The notes beneath the pieces were generated by a model. It saw only the letters and a list, made by a program, of their open reading frames with translations. It ran no database searches and had not been told where the DNA came from. A DNA stretch of 5,071 nt. Origin: Bryobacteraceae bacterium (lineage in GTDB: Bacteria > Acidobacteriota > Terriglobia > Bryobacterales > Bryobacteraceae). The DNA lies in assembly GCA_030044325.1 (NCBI GenBank), contig JASHWA010000630.1, positions 1 to 5,071 of the forward strand, read 5' to 3'. Made by a program: the position numbers and the translations under genes. Below, one piece after another: positions 1 to 5,071 of this stretch (within the stretch, counting starts at the first letter, position 1; each line of letters begins with the position of its first letter).

Positions 1-2044
1 CCTGGTTGTCGTAATTGGTCGTCCCATCCGGATTTCTGGTCAATAATCCCTGCCATTTTTCCGCCCAATCGTCCTCATATTCCCGATTATCGTGATTGCC
101 GGCTTCGGAAATTCCCACTTTAAAGAAATCCGGATAGCGGAACATCGCGTCCGCGGTGGCATATCCTCCGCCGGAATGCCCGTAAATGCCGGCGCGATTG
201 ATATCGATCCACGCGTGACTTTCGGCCAGTTGCTTCATCCCCGCTACCTGGTCGGGCAGCGTGTTATCGCCCATGTCTCCGTAATACGCCTCGTGAAATT
301 TCTTGGATCTCCACGGCGTCCCCATGCCGTCGATTTCCACCACCACGAATCCCAGCTCGGCCAGCGCCTGGCAATCCCCGCGCGCTGCGGAAAAACTGCG
401 GCTCCCGACGCTACCGGTCTGCGGCCCTGGATAAATATGGTTGACGACGGGGTATTTTTTGCCCTGATCCAGATTCGTCGGCGTGAACATCAGCCCGTAC
501 AAGTCGGTGACCCCGTCCCGAGCCTTGGTAACGATCGGCTGCGGGGGCTTCCATCCGGTCTCGAGCAGCTTCCGGATGTCCGCGCGGCCCAACTCGGCGA
601 TCAGCTTTCCGTCTTCATCGCGCAGCACCGAGACCGGCGGAAAATCGGGCTTCGAGTAACTGTCCACGAAATATTTCCCGGAAGGAGACAAGGAAATCTC
701 GTGATTTCCGTCCTCCGGAGTCAGTACTTTCATCCCGCTTCCGTTGAAATTCACACGATAAAAGTGAATAAAGTACGGATCGCGGCCTTTTTCCTTGCCC
801 ACTGCCAGAAAATACAGCACGCGATTTTTCTCATCCACGCGCAAAAGCTGGGTGACGTTCCCCTCCCCGTGGGTAATCTGGTTCTTCAGCTTCCCGCTGC
901 CGTCATACAGATACAACTGCCCCCAGTTGTCGCGCTCGGAAAACCAAATGAACTCATTTGACGCCGATAGATAGCGCCAGTCCACTCTGCCGTTGCCCGA
1001 TTCGAAAAAGCTCGGCGTCGATTCTTCCAGGATGTCGTGCACCTCGCCCGTGGCCGGGTCGGCGATGCGCAGCGTCTCCTGTTTGTGATCGCGCGAGGTG
1101 GAAACAAAGGCGATCTTCTGCCCGTCGCTGCTCCAGGCCACGTCGCTCCACTCGCCTCCCCGGCAGGCGATGTCGTCGCACAAGGTCGAGCGGTGCTGAT
1201 CGGGCCCCATCTTGAACCGCACCGTGTGCGGATCGGTCACATCGATCACCACCCGCTGGATGGTGGTCACCGTCCGGTCGCCCGGCAGCGGATATTTCCA
1301 CTCCTTCAATTCCGGGTGTCCGACCTTGGTGCTGACCAGGTACATCTCGCCCACGCCGCGCTGGTCCTGTTGATACGTCGCGACCTTTTTCGAATCGGGC
1401 GACCATGCCACGATCGGCCGGTCGCTCGGCGTCCACCCCGCGTTGTCGGTCGCGTAGCCGAAATCCTTCACGCCGTCGAAGGTGAGCTGCGTCTCCTTGC
1501 GCGTCGCCGCGTCGCGCACCCACAGGTTGTTGTCGCGAATGAAAACCGCGCGCGATTTATCGGGCGAAACCGACTCCGCGCGGCCACCTCCGCCGCGTCC
1601 CCCGCGCCCTCCGCGGCCGCCCCCGCCGGTCGCGTTTCCGCCCGTCGAGTTCCCGATGGTCGCGCACTCGGCGTCGCACTTCCAGCGCTTCCCACTCAGA
1701 TTGAACAGCACGCTCGCGCCCGAAAAATCGAGATCGTCGAGCGGCAGATGATGCGGATCGAACTGCGTTCCGACCACCTTCGACAGCGAGGCCGCGATTT
1801 TGGCGTGATCGAAGGCCGGGCCTTTAACGCCGGTGGCGGGATCGACGAGAACGAACTCGTCGCCCTCCGCGCCGGTCAGCTTGTACCAGATCCGTCCGTC
1901 ATCCATCCAGTTGGGCCGCACCGTTCCGTAGACCAGCGGATTGACGTTGTAAGGCATGAATTTTTCAGCCCGCGCATAATCGGCGGCGGTGAATTTTTGC
2001 GCGAACGTAAGAGAGGCGAGGAGTAAAACAATGGAGAGTCGCAC
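1..2044 (-). CDS. Secreted S9 family serine peptidase (DPP-IV-like), C-terminus cut by window edge
   Basis: Predicted exported serine peptidase of the prolyl oligopeptidase/DPP-IV clan, likely cleaving peptides in the periplasm. The reading frame is open from a GTG at 2044 to the left edge (681 codons visible). A TAG codon lies directly before the GTG, so this is the earliest start, and it yields a signal peptide (VRLSIVLLLASLTFA, cleavage after about residue 15). Residues about 85-470 have the repeated blade pattern of a DPP-IV N-terminal beta-propeller (for example IVAWSPDSKKVATY and VAWSSDGQKIAFVS). The alpha/beta-hydrolase domain begins near residue 505. IYPGP carries the probable oxyanion tyrosine Y538, and GHSGGGYAT holds the nucleophile S624. 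The catalytic Asp and His should lie about 80-110 residues further on, outside the window. Oddities: an Arg/Gly-rich insert at 140-155, no double-Glu motif at the propeller position expected for DPP-IV, and cysteine pairs C123/C127 and C289/C294. Family assignment is strong; exact specificity is unknown. Confidence 0.95.
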   Translation of the reverse strand, partial: MRLSIVLLLASLTFAQKFTAADYARAEKFMPYNVNPLVYGTVRPNWMDDGRIWYKLTGAEGDEFVLVDPATGVKGPAFDHAKIAASLSKVVGTQFDPHHLPLDDLDFSGASVLFNLSGKRWKCDAECATIGNSTGGNATGGGGRGGRGGRGGGGRAESVSPDKSRAVFIRDNNLWVRDAATRKETQLTFDGVKDFGYATDNAGWTPSDRPIVAWSPDSKKVATYQQDQRGVGEMYLVSTKVGHPELKEWKYPLPGDRTVTTIQRVVIDVTDPHTVRFKMGPDQHRSTLCDDIACRGGEWSDVAWSSDGQKIAFVSTSRDHKQETLRIADPATGEVHDILEESTPSFFESGNGRVDWRYLSASNEFIWFSERDNWGQLYLYDGSGKLKNQITHGEGNVTQLLRVDEKNRVLYFLAVGKEKGRDPYFIHFYRVNFNGSGMKVLTPEDGNHEISLSPSGKYFVDSYSKPDFPPVSVLRDEDGKLIAELGRADIRKLLETGWKPPQPIVTKARDGVTDLYGLMFTPTNLDQGKKYPVVNHIYPGPQTGSVGSRSFSAARGDCQALAELGFVVVEIDGMGTPWRSKKFHEAYYGDMGDNTLPDQVAGMKQLAESHAWIDINRAGIYGHSGGGYATADAMFRYPDFFKVGISEAGNHDNREYEDDWAEKWQGLLTRNPDGTTNYDNQ

Positions 2045-2050
2045 CTAGAC

Positions 2051-2078
2051 ATGATAGTCCGATTTAGACGATGTTCAA
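2051..2078 (-). promoter_or_regulatory. Candidate promoter of the S9 peptidase gene, implying a leaderless mRNA
   Basis: On the minus strand TTGAAC (2078-2073, four of six matches to TTGACA) is followed after 16 bases by TATCAT (2056-2051, fits TANNNT). Transcription starting about seven bases after the -10 element would begin at or next to the GTG start at 2044. No Shine-Dalgarno sequence precedes that GTG, which agrees with a leaderless transcript. The element overlaps the 5' end of the divergent plus-strand gene. This is pattern matching only. Confidence 0.4.
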
Positions 2079-2451
2079 ACCAAACCGGGACCAGGCGAGC
2101 TTGCCGGGACCGACGGGCAAGCCGGATAATGGACTTGTGGTCCCTGCCGGATACGTCAACCAAGCCCAACTAGGCGACGCGATCGGAGAGGCCGCGCGCC
2201 ATCTGGGTCCGGAGGCCGTCCATGTCGCCTACCGCATCGGGCCGGATTCGAGCGGCGAACCATCGCTTTTCTTCCGCATCCTGCTGGCCGATGCGTGCAT
2301 TCGCGAGGACACCATTGCGGATCTCACGGCCCGGATTGCGGCTCGCCTTTTTGAGGCGGTACGGCCGATCGAGAACTGGGGTCTGCGGCCGTATTTTAAC
2401 TTCAGAAGCAAGTCCGAGCAGGACCGGCGGCGGGACCCTGACTGGGAATAG
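2071..2451 (+). CDS. Unrecognised 126-aa protein, first gene of a coupled pair with a HEPN-like protein
   Basis: A small soluble protein with no signal peptide or membrane segment. I do not recognise a named domain. The start is taken as ATG 2071 because an in-frame TAG sits at 2065-2067. No good Shine-Dalgarno site precedes it, so an internal start such as GTG at codon 23 is possible; the first 20 residues are polar and Pro/Gly-rich and look unstructured. By eye the rest reads as helix (30-46), strand (49-56, AVHVAYRI), a Gly/Pro turn (GPDSSGEP), strand (65-73, SLFFRILLA) and helix (81-97), then a C-terminal GLRPYFNFRSKSEQ segment that looks like a family signature. It lacks the GS...DxD motif of minimal nucleotidyltransferases, the usual HEPN partners. 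Its stop codon abuts the start of the HEPN-like gene, so the two are probably co-translated. An antitoxin or regulatory-partner role is inference from context only. Confidence 0.8.
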   Translation: MFKPNRDQASLPGPTGKPDNGLVVPAGYVNQAQLGDAIGEAARHLGPEAVHVAYRIGPDSSGEPSLFFRILLADACIREDTIADLTARIAARLFEAVRPIENWGLRPYFNFRSKSEQDRRRDPDWE

Positions 2452-2925
2452 ATGGCGTACCACGACGACCTGCTCGCGCACGCGTTGCAGTTGGTGCACG
2501 CGGACCCTCCCAGTCAGCTAACCTTGCGCCGCGCGGTCTCGGCGGCGTATTATGCCGTGTTCCATTACCTGATCGCGGAAGCTACTTCCAACTGGAGCAA
2601 CACGCCCCTCCGCGCGGCTCTTGCGCGGGCGTACGATCACGGGGTCATGAAGAGCGCGTCGAACCGCATACTGAACCCCAAAGACTTCCCGTACACGGGG
2701 GAGAATGCGGCGATAGTGAGCAAGCTCCGGTTCGTCGCGCAAGCCTTCAGCCAACTCCAGGATGACCGGCACTTCGCCGACTACAATCTCACCAAGGATC
2801 TTGACCGTGTGGAGGCTTTGACCCAGGTGAAGTCCGCGGAGAAGATCTTTAACGACTGGCCGGTAATTCGAACCGAGCAAATCGCTCAGGCATATCTCGT
2901 ATCGCTTTTGGTCAAGCGGCTTTGA
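2452..2925 (+). CDS. HEPN-like helical domain protein (UPF0332-type), second gene of the pair
   Basis: An all-helical protein of 157 residues, about the usual size of a stand-alone HEPN protein. Residues 22-41 carry the typical HEPN second helix (LRRAVSAAYYAVFHYLI), and residues 95-112 hold the C-terminal helix ending in DRHFADYN, which matches the RxxADY pattern of the UPF0332 branch. HEPN proteins are often RNases or toxins paired with an antitoxin, but the catalytic R-X4-6-H motif is not present: the sixth residue of the RHFADY stretch is Y111, where His would be needed. RNase activity is therefore doubtful. ATG 2452 follows the previous gene's TAG with zero spacing and there is no clear ribosome binding site, so translation is probably coupled. 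It could be a toxin, a substrate- or nucleotide-binding HEPN module, or a housekeeping accessory protein; the sequence does not decide. The HEPN-like assignment is from motif recognition. Confidence 0.85.
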   Translation: MAYHDDLLAHALQLVHADPPSQLTLRRAVSAAYYAVFHYLIAEATSNWSNTPLRAALARAYDHGVMKSASNRILNPKDFPYTGENAAIVSKLRFVAQAFSQLQDDRHFADYNLTKDLDRVEALTQVKSAEKIFNDWPVIRTEQIAQAYLVSLLVKRL

Positions 2926-2930
2926 GCCGC
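2916..2930. terminator. Short GC hairpin spanning the HEPN stop codon, possible bidirectional terminator
   Basis: GCGGCT (2916-2921) and AGCCGC (2925-2930) form a perfect six-base-pair stem with a TTG loop. It covers the TGA stop of the HEPN-like gene and sits at the convergent junction with the minus-strand hypothetical. Neither strand has a T-tract after the stem, so intrinsic termination would be weak. A further GC-rich palindromic stretch (CCGCGG) follows directly. It may simply be chance in GC-rich sequence. Confidence 0.25.
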
Positions 2931-2938
2931 CGCGGCGT

Positions 2939-3307
2939 CTACGCGCCTACGGCCTGGAGCTTCGCTTCCTCGACCAGCAGATAAAACCCGAACAGCGGCG
3001 TGGTCTCTCCACGGCCCCAGCGGTTCATCTTCCACTGCGCGCGGACGTGTTTGATTTCCGGCCTGCGCGTAAGATCGATGGGAAGTGAGTAAGTCCCGCA
3101 ATAAAACTTCTGGGGAAACGTTTCAATCAGCGTCCAGCCTCTCCGGTCCGCTGATCCCCAGATGGAAACTTCCAGACTTTCCTGCTCGAGACTCCTTGTA
3201 ATGCCCAGCGTAAGCAGCACAGGCTTGCCGCACGATTTCTCCAGCGCCAGGACTGCGCCGGTTCCGTCCTGCCGGGCCACGTGTTCCGGGAGAAGATATG
3301 TCGACAT
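2939..3307 (-). CDS. Conserved hypothetical protein, 122 aa, beta-rich
   Basis: A complete small protein of unknown function, without signal peptide or membrane helix. It resembles hypothetical proteins I associate with Acidobacteriota (recall only). The pattern is mostly beta: hydrophobic strands at 28-36 (KPVLLTLGI), 45-50 (LEVSIW) and 106-113 (FGFYLLVE), plus likely family signatures KFYCGTYSLPIDL (67-79) and QWKMNRWGRGE (91-101). The SIWGSADRRGWTLIETF stretch (48-64) recalls the strand-turn-strand of F5/8-type C or galactose-binding beta-sandwiches, where a 'GS.DG..W' segment is common. This is a weak fold hint, not an assignment. The start at ATG 3307 is supported by a GGAGG site four bases upstream. 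It lies 49 bases downstream of the aminotransferase on the same strand, so read-through from that gene is plausible. Its end converges with the HEPN-like gene 13 bases away. Confidence 0.85.
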   Translation of the reverse strand: MSTYLLPEHVARQDGTGAVLALEKSCGKPVLLTLGITRSLEQESLEVSIWGSADRRGWTLIETFPQKFYCGTYSLPIDLTRRPEIKHVRAQWKMNRWGRGETTPLFGFYLLVEEAKLQAVGA

Positions 3308-3311
3308 GAAA

Positions 3312-3316
3312 CCTCC
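3312..3316 (-). promoter_or_regulatory. Shine-Dalgarno site of the 122-aa hypothetical
   Basis: GGAGG on the minus strand, four bases before ATG 3307. It fixes the start of this gene and contrasts with the aminotransferase and S9 peptidase starts, which have no such site. Confidence 0.75.
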
Positions 3317-3356
3317 AAAACTCGTCGAACGAACCCGGGTGATCTACCGCGGTCAA

Positions 3357-4565
3357 TTAAATTTTCTGAAGGCGCTCTCGCGCTACCTTCAGGGTCTCAT
3401 ATTTTTTGCAAAAACAGAAGCGGATCAGGTGTGCGCCTTCGGCCGGATTTTCAAAGAAGCTCGATCCCGGCACCGCGGCGACTTTCAGATCCTCAATCAG
3501 GTGCCGCGCAAACGCCATGTCGTCCGCGTATCCGAAGCCGGAAATGTCCGCCATGATGTAATAAGCGCCCTGCGGACGCACAGGTTTGAACCCGGTTTCG
3601 TCGAGCACCTGGAGCATCGCATCGCGGCGCTCTCCGTAATCGCGAGCCAGGTTGGCGTAATACTCCTCGGGCAGGTTCATCGCCACGGTTCCCGCTTCCT
3701 GCAACGGCGCGGCGGCGCCGACGGTCAGAAAATCGTGCACCTTGCGGATCGAATCGGTGAGATCGGGCGCAGCCAGCACCCACCCCACGCGCCATCCGGT
3801 GACCGCGTACGTCTTGCTCAGACTGTTCACCAGAATGGTGCGCTCGCGCATTCCCGGCAGCGACATGATGGGAATGTGCTCGACGCCGTCATATAAGATG
3901 TGCTCGTAGATTTCATCCGTGATCGCCAGCGCGTCGAACTCCTGGCACAATTGGGCGATGAGTTCGAGCTCTTTTCTGTCGAAAACGCGCCCGGTCGGAT
4001 TGTTCGGGGAACATAAAATGATCGCTTTGGTTTTATTCGAAAACGCACGGCGCAGCTCCTGCGGGTCGAAGCGCCAGTCCGGCGGACGAAGATTGACGAA
4101 TTTGCGTTCGGCTCCGGAAAGCAGCGTGTCGGGACCGTAGTTTTCGTAGTGCGGCTCGAAAATCACCACTTCATCGCCGGGATTGAGGGTTGCCATCAGC
4201 GAAGCCATCATGCCTTCGGTGGAACCGCAGCACACGGTGATTTCGCGCTCCGGATCGAGCTCGATTCCGTAGGTGCGCTTATATTTGGCCGTGATCGCGT
4301 CGCGAAACGGCTTGGCGCCCCAGGTGATCGCGTATTGATTGACATCGGCGGCGATGGCGTCGCGCGCGGCGTCCTTCAAGATCTGCGGCGCGGGAAAATC
4401 GGGAAAACCCTGCGCGAGATTGACGGCCTGATGCTGCGCCGCCAGCCGCGTCATCTCTCGAATGACGCTTTCGGTGAAGCGCAAGGTCCGGCTGCTGCGA
4501 AAGCGAGCGCGGCGATTGGGAATATCCGCCGGCTGAAGCAAAGATCGTTCGGCGATAGAAGCCAT
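3357..4565 (-). CDS. PLP-dependent class I/II aminotransferase (kynurenine/methionine aminotransferase-like)
   Basis: A complete cytoplasmic fold-type I aminotransferase of 402 residues, normal for the family. It should move an amino group from an amino acid to a 2-oxo acid through pyridoxal phosphate. Visible residues: NLAQGFPDFPAP (49-60, typical of the kynurenine aminotransferase/YbdL-like subgroup), cofactor-phosphate loop GSTEGM (114-119), SPNNPTG with N189, TDEIYEH with D217 (pyridine nitrogen) and Y220, SLSKTYAVTGWRVGW with Schiff-base lysine K251 and R259, and HLIRFCF with R382 for the substrate carboxylate. All key residues are present, so it should be active. Substrate is uncertain: aromatic amino acids, kynurenine, methionine or glutamine are all possible, and some relatives also have cysteine-conjugate beta-lyase activity. 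The ATG at 4565 has no Shine-Dalgarno site but a TAGAAT hexamer six bases upstream, suggesting a leaderless mRNA. It begins 32 bases after the stop of the thioesterase-like gene on the same strand and may also be transcribed with it. Confidence 0.95.
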   Translation of the reverse strand: MASIAERSLLQPADIPNRRARFRSSRTLRFTESVIREMTRLAAQHQAVNLAQGFPDFPAPQILKDAARDAIAADVNQYAITWGAKPFRDAITAKYKRTYGIELDPEREITVCCGSTEGMMASLMATLNPGDEVVIFEPHYENYGPDTLLSGAERKFVNLRPPDWRFDPQELRRAFSNKTKAIILCSPNNPTGRVFDRKELELIAQLCQEFDALAITDEIYEHILYDGVEHIPIMSLPGMRERTILVNSLSKTYAVTGWRVGWVLAAPDLTDSIRKVHDFLTVGAAAPLQEAGTVAMNLPEEYYANLARDYGERRDAMLQVLDETGFKPVRPQGAYYIMADISGFGYADDMAFARHLIEDLKVAAVPGSSFFENPAEGAHLIRFCFCKKYETLKVARERLQKI

Positions 4566-4582
4566 TCGAATATTCTATCGAA
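4565..4582. repeat. Inverted repeat at the aminotransferase start, possible operator
   Basis: TTCGA (4565-4569) and TCGAA (4578-4582) are perfect inverted arms around an eight-base AT-rich centre. A second, nested palindrome GAATATTC lies at 4568-4575. The repeat covers the candidate -10 and reaches the start codon, a position where a repressor could act. Short palindromes like this also arise by chance. Confidence 0.3.
4572..4577 (-). promoter_or_regulatory. Candidate -10 element of the aminotransferase gene
   Basis: TAGAAT on the minus strand fits TANNNT and ends six bases before ATG 4565, the same spacing as the candidate -10 of the S9 peptidase. Transcription would start at about the A of the ATG. 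No convincing -35 hexamer is seen at the expected distance. It lies inside the inverted repeat at 4565-4582. Confidence 0.35.
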
Positions 4583-4597
4583 GCCGCCGAATCCGGA

Positions 4598-5071
4598 TCA
4601 GCTCGCGCGATTGCCGACCGCTTCACAGGACGACGGCGAAAACGCCGTGAGCTCGCTCTCAAAAATGCGCGCTAAGGCCGCAAGGTTGCGCTCGGAAAAC
4701 ATGGACAGATGATTGCCGGGCACCTGGTAAAAGGCGAATCCGCGCGGCGAAAAATACCCGTACAGGAATTGGGGATCTTGAAAGCGTCCGCGAGGACGCT
4801 CCGCCGCCCAGATGTGCACCATTGGTCCATCCCAGCCGAGCGGATGATAACCGGCCATGGCCGCGATCACGGCGTCGCCGTGGCTGCGCGGCAACCCGCG
4901 CCAGCGGCGCCGTTGGCGATCGCGCACGCGCAGCAGCCGCGCTGTACCGGCGGTTCGCAAGGGATGCCAACCTTCATCGACCATCCGGGCGAGCCAAAAA
5001 CGGAAGCGCTGGTAATAGCGGCAGCAGCGCACCAGCAGGCGTTTCGCGGGTCTCATCGGCGGCAGAATGCT
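4598..5071 (-). CDS. Thioesterase-like alpha/beta hydrolase domain, C-terminal part (N-terminus outside window)
   Basis: The frame is open from the right edge to the TGA at 4598-4600, giving 157 visible codons. The ATG at 5056 is probably internal, since the frame continues upstream of it without a stop. The end resembles the C-terminus of NRPS/PKS-type thioesterase domains (Thioesterase/PF00975-like): a strand MVHIWAAERP (residues 79-88 counted from that ATG), then FAFYQVPGNHLSMF (107-120), where H116 in VPGNH (bases 4709-4711) is the expected catalytic histidine, then a final helix NLAALARIFESEL. The nucleophile serine, and possibly the Asp, should lie upstream, outside the window. The Arg-rich stretch at about 1-55 could be the lid region. 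Such domains release peptide or polyketide chains from a carrier protein, either as the last domain of a megasynthase or as a stand-alone type II enzyme; which applies cannot be told here. The aminotransferase follows after 32 bases on the same strand. Confidence 0.75.
   Translation of the reverse strand, partial: SILPPMRPAKRLLVRCCRYYQRFRFWLARMVDEGWHPLRTAGTARLLRVRDRQRRRWRGLPRSHGDAVIAAMAGYHPLGWDGPMVHIWAAERPRGRFQDPQFLYGYFSPRGFAFYQVPGNHLSMFSERNLAALARIFESELTAFSPSSCEAVGNRAS

Noticed and set aside
92..961. Plus-strand open frame of 289 codons
   Set aside because: It is antisense to the S9 peptidase. The translation is a low-complexity His/Arg/Pro/Val-rich shadow, while the minus-strand frame shows the intact hydrolase motifs GHSGGGYAT and IYPGP.
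1037..2026. Plus-strand open frame of 329 codons
   Set aside because: Antisense to the propeller of the S9 peptidase. It has no recognisable domain and is explained by GC-rich third codon positions of the real gene.
2013..2048. Five-codon mini-ORF (MESRT) with a GAGGCGAGGAG ribosome-binding-like stretch upstream of the 126-aa gene
   Set aside because: The purine-rich stretch is the complement of the Leu/Ser codons of the peptidase signal peptide, so the match to a Shine-Dalgarno site is probably accidental. A leader peptide cannot be supported from one sequence.
2071..2451. Minimal nucleotidyltransferase antitoxin (MNT-HEPN system)
   Set aside because: The position upstream of a HEPN gene fits, but no GS...DxD catalytic motif is present, so the name is not justified.
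3328..3356. Promoter between the aminotransferase and the 122-aa gene (TTGACC at 3356-3351)
   Set aside because: The -35-like hexamer is good, but the hexamer 17 bases downstream (TTCGTT) does not resemble a -10 element.
3162..3896. Plus-strand open frame of 244 codons
   Set aside because: Antisense to the small hypothetical and the aminotransferase, both with clear family motifs on the minus strand.
4149..4712. Plus-strand open frame of 187 codons
   Set aside because: Antisense to the aminotransferase N-terminus and the thioesterase-like end; no coherent domain pattern.

Overview
The window is high-GC bacterial DNA packed with genes: five protein-coding genes (two of them cut by the window edges) and no intergenic gap longer than about 50 bases. 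No RNA gene, insertion sequence, CRISPR array or integrase is visible. The exported S9 peptidase with an Arg/Gly-rich insert and the 122-residue conserved hypothetical both resemble proteins I associate with soil Acidobacteriota (Solibacteres/Terriglobia type). That assignment rests on recall, not on a search.

Layout. (1) Bases 1-2044, minus strand: a secreted serine peptidase of the prolyl oligopeptidase/DPP-IV clan (S9). It starts at a GTG with a signal peptide and runs off the left edge just after the nucleophile serine, so the catalytic Asp and His lie outside. (2) Bases 2071-2925, plus strand: two directly abutting genes. The first is an unrecognised 126-residue protein. The second is a 157-residue HEPN-like helical protein with an AAYYAVFH helix and an RxxADY motif. 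They look like a translationally coupled pair, perhaps a toxin-antitoxin-like or other two-component module. (3) Bases 2939-5071, minus strand: a co-oriented run. In transcription order it holds the C-terminal end of a thioesterase-like alpha/beta hydrolase domain (possibly the release domain of an NRPS/PKS, entering from the right edge), a complete PLP-dependent class I/II aminotransferase, and a small beta-rich conserved hypothetical.

The peptidase and the HEPN pair diverge with only 26 bases between start codons. The HEPN gene and the small hypothetical converge with only 13 bases between stop codons. Two minus-strand genes, the peptidase and the aminotransferase, lack a Shine-Dalgarno sequence. 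Both carry a TANNNT hexamer exactly six bases upstream of the start codon, which suggests leaderless transcripts. The small hypothetical instead has a clear GGAGG site.

The best candidate for something under-described is the coupled 126-residue/HEPN-like pair. The rest is ordinary in type, although the peptidase lacks the double-Glu motif that defines true DPP-IV specificity.
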